A stretch of 64,000 nucleotides of DNA, taken from the NCBI GenBank assembly GCA_916613615.1, contig OU744721.1, positions 70,995,060 to 71,059,059 on the forward strand, written 5' to 3'. The DNA comes from Steromphala cineraria (Eukaryota; Mollusca; Gastropoda; Trochida; Trochidae). Below are positions 62,301-64,000 of this stretch, in pieces (position 1 is the stretch's first letter; each line of letters opens with the position of its first letter). The notes beneath the pieces were generated by a model. It saw nothing but the letters and a program-made list of their open reading frames with translations. It was not told where the DNA came from and did no database searches. The position numbers were made by a program, and so were the translations under genes.

Positions 62301-63154
62301 CGGTTTTCTATAAAAGTATGTACTCCGCTGGTGTGAAATTTGTGAGTGATCTAATTACTGATAAAGGCTGTTTATTATCATATGAACAATTTATTACTTT
62401 GTACAAAGCTAAATGTGACCCGGTGACCTACTTTGGACTCAAAAATTCTATAAAGGAATATGTAGATAAATTTCAACCCAATGCTGATCAGTTACCTGAA
62501 ATTCCAATACTGCCTTACAATCATATGCAAATACAATCTGGACGTAAAGGATCAAAACAATACTACGATATATTATTAAATCATTCCTTCCAAAAAATGA
62601 AATATAATCATAAATGGGAACAAATTCTTGACGAAATTTATTCTGACTCTGAGTGGAAAATGATTAATGAAATGCCTTTTAGATGTACTGAATGTACTGA
62701 ATTGCGATGGTTTCAATAAAGACTTATACATAGAATTTTACCTGTGAGTTCCTATCTCGTCAAACTTAAATATATTGATTCCCCATTATGCTTATTATGC
62801 AAAAAGGATATATGTGACATTGAACATTTATTCTGGGACTGTGAATGTATCAACTCTCTTTGGAAAGATATCCAACAATGGATTAATATTAATGCTCATC
62901 TAAACATAGTGTTTACAAAGAAAGAAATAATACTTGGATATGTATCAAAAAACAACGATCCATTAAATGTTATTACTTTGTTGATCAAGCAAATTATTCT
63001 GAAATGCTATAATAAAGAGTCAAATATAACTATTGGAAGAATTCAAAGAGAGTTGTCACACTACTATGATATAACAAAAGTCATAGCCTACTCTTCATGT
63101 GAGTACGACAAGTTTGTTAAATTTTGGTCAAGTTGTCACCACTTGTTTACATAA
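59375..63154 (+). pseudogene. LINE ORF2 (endonuclease-reverse transcriptase), element B, three nonsense codons
   Basis: One continuous frame of 1,259 sense-equivalent codons, interrupted only by TAA at 59,624-59,626, 61,322-61,324 and 62,717-62,719; there is no frameshift. Endonuclease motifs: MNCRG, LQDVHF, NIYGPND, LCGDWN, RLDFFLIS, TDHSF. Reverse transcriptase: EKSPGPDGF, motif A VDFEKAFDSVD, motif B RGCRQGDPISPYLF, motif C QFADDMSL (first Asp codon at 61,502, residue 710), all intact. The C-terminal zf-RVT reads CLLC-x7-H-x4-C (KKDICDIEHLFWDC). The second stop separates motif A from motifs B and C. Copy A shows Q, L and Y at the three stop positions, so each fits one or two point changes. 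Confidence 0.93.
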
Positions 63155-63543
63155 TCAATCGTTTTGCCTTTTGTCCATTGAAAGAAAAGTTTTAAAAAGA
63201 CGAAGCTCAAGACCAATTGTACCCTTTATCCAACATCCAATATGTATCTTTGAATGAACTATGTGTATAAATATATGTATATGTGCACAAAAAAATGTGG
63301 AATAAAAAAAAATAAAAAAATAAATAATTAAATTTTAAAGATTATTAATTGGATAAAAAACATGAAAAGTATTAACGTATATATGTGTTTGTGACGGATT
63401 CAATTCACGAAGGGTAAATTTACCAACAGTTTCATTGCAGGCAATAAAACACAATTCTTTGTATATCATTTTGCTACCTTTGTATGGGATTCTAGGATCA
63501 ACTGAAAATTGTTTATCATAAGGTTCCATTTCTGTTTTGAATT

Positions 63544-63759
63544 TTACTTAGTGTGCTTGGACATATGTAATAAGCTGGACTCTTTATCCTCTGTCATTTT
63601 GTTTTGCATCTGCTCCAGACAAGATCTTGATCTTGTGAACACACTCTGATAATGTAATGCTAATTTGGTGATTCCTAAAAATGCCATGGAGAATTTTTCA
63701 TCCTTATCTGTGGAACCAAACACCCTCCTACGTCTATTGGTTCCATTAACTGTCGTGAC
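63544..63759 (-). pseudogene. Family F3 segment in unit 3 (72 codons open)
   Basis: The minus-strand frame VTTVNGTNRRRRVFGSTDKD, then KFSMAFLGITKLALHYQSVF, runs to a TAA at 63,546-63,544. Immediately upstream an in-frame TAA follows the acceptor-like TTGTTAG, caused by a one-base difference from unit 1. It is the longest-open member of the F3 group. Whether it was ever translated is uncertain. Confidence 0.3.
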
Positions 63760-64000
63760 TCTTTAGACCTAACAACTATCATTGCAGTCTGAATACATAA
63801 ATGAACATTTCACTGGCAATTTTACTTCATGCCGACTTTGAAATAATCTGAAGGTACAGTTTAAAAATCCAAACATCCATTAAGTGTAGGTTAAATTCTC
63901 CAGCGTATCTGCAGGAACTGACCATCGTGCTACAGTCAACACAACCTCTTAATTGTTCCTAAACACAACCTTAAAACATTTGGTGCAAGCTCTTTCAAGT
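63546..64000. repeat. Tandem array unit 3, left part, cut by window end
   Basis: GTGCTTGGACATATGTAATAAGCTG is followed directly by GGACTCTTTATCCTC, matching unit 2 at 47,730-47,752 plus 51,659 onward without the transposon. Homology continues to about 63,935. Confidence 0.8.

Larger units (their letters stand above)
57256..63325 (+). mobile_element. L1/Tx1-like LINE, full length (element B), about 6.07 kb
   Basis: The ends are fixed by comparison with the unoccupied site in unit 1, TTTCAGAACAAC|ATTGATGATTAAT at about 47,426. The 5' end shares GGTTGCGCATG with element A. The tail is AATAAAAAAAAATAAAAAAAT. A 5'UTR of about 220 bp precedes ORF1, a 1.13-kb spacer separates the ORFs, and the 3'UTR is about 170 bp. 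I see no convincing long target duplication. Both open frames are largely preserved, which implies a fairly recent insertion after unit duplication. Confidence 0.93.
47671..63545. repeat. Tandem array unit 2 (about 15.9 kb, including two insertions)
   Basis: It is homologous to unit 1 from CATACAGTTGATGAG onward. After subtracting the 3.9-kb DNA transposon and the 6.07-kb LINE it is about 5.9 kb, close to unit 1 minus its private 4.3 kb (about 6.2 kb). Its last part (63.33-63.54 kb) matches 47.43-47.66 kb of unit 1. Confidence 0.85.

Overview
The window looks like AT-rich animal genomic DNA, most likely from a marine invertebrate and plausibly a bivalve or other lophotrochozoan. That is an inference from L1/Tx1-type LINEs, a tRNA-derived SINE with a Deu-like tail, TTAA-target MITEs, hairpin-ended (GTCTGTCC)-rich repeats and frequent TACATGTA words. 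There is no bacterial gene structure. Most of the sequence is non-coding, and no complete multi-exon host gene could be assembled with confidence.

Region by region. Bases 1-20,690 are mostly unannotatable DNA with scattered exon-like or pseudo-exon segments. These include a decayed minus-strand gene (2.39-3.33 kb), two related minus-strand terminal-exon remnants (6.3-6.7 and 11.26-11.56 kb), and a plus-strand cluster. The cluster holds a 123-codon open segment at 13.1-13.5 kb, a 73-codon exon at 14.18-14.40 kb, a signal-peptide exon with clean splice sites at 15.24-15.39 kb, a second exon copy at 18.6-18.8 kb and a terminal exon at 19.71-19.84 kb. By-eye comparison shows that several of these are diverged copies of one another with the reading frame partly kept, so they are relics or members of an unidentified multigene family. 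Bases 20,694-26,852 hold a near full-length minus-strand L1/Tx1-like LINE (element A), inactivated by frameshifts and active-site changes. Bases 26.9-37.1 kb hold more family copies (28.2-28.5 kb minus; 35.8 and 36.8 kb plus), a TTAA MITE, two long perfect-like hairpins, a CRE-like site cluster and a duplicated TATA-like block.

From about 37.09 kb to the right edge the window is a tandem array. Unit 1 spans about 37.09-47.67 kb, unit 2 about 47.67-63.54 kb, and unit 3 begins near 63.55 kb and is cut by the window end. Unit 1 carries a 4.3-kb segment absent from unit 2 (41,383-45,722), itself made of repeats. Unit 2 carries two insertions absent from unit 1. One is a 3.9-kb non-autonomous DNA transposon with its own SINE (47,753-51,658). 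The other is a 6.07-kb plus-strand LINE (element B, 57,256-63,325) with an intact ORF1 and an ORF2 in one frame interrupted only by three TAA codons. A short LINE 3' end flanked by about 123-bp direct repeats sits in both units, so it predates the duplication. This gives a relative timetable: small LINE fragment, then unit duplication, then element B and the DNA transposon.

The retroelement genes would work together (ORF1 RNA-binding protein; ORF2 endonuclease plus reverse transcriptase). The host-like exons have no recognised function.
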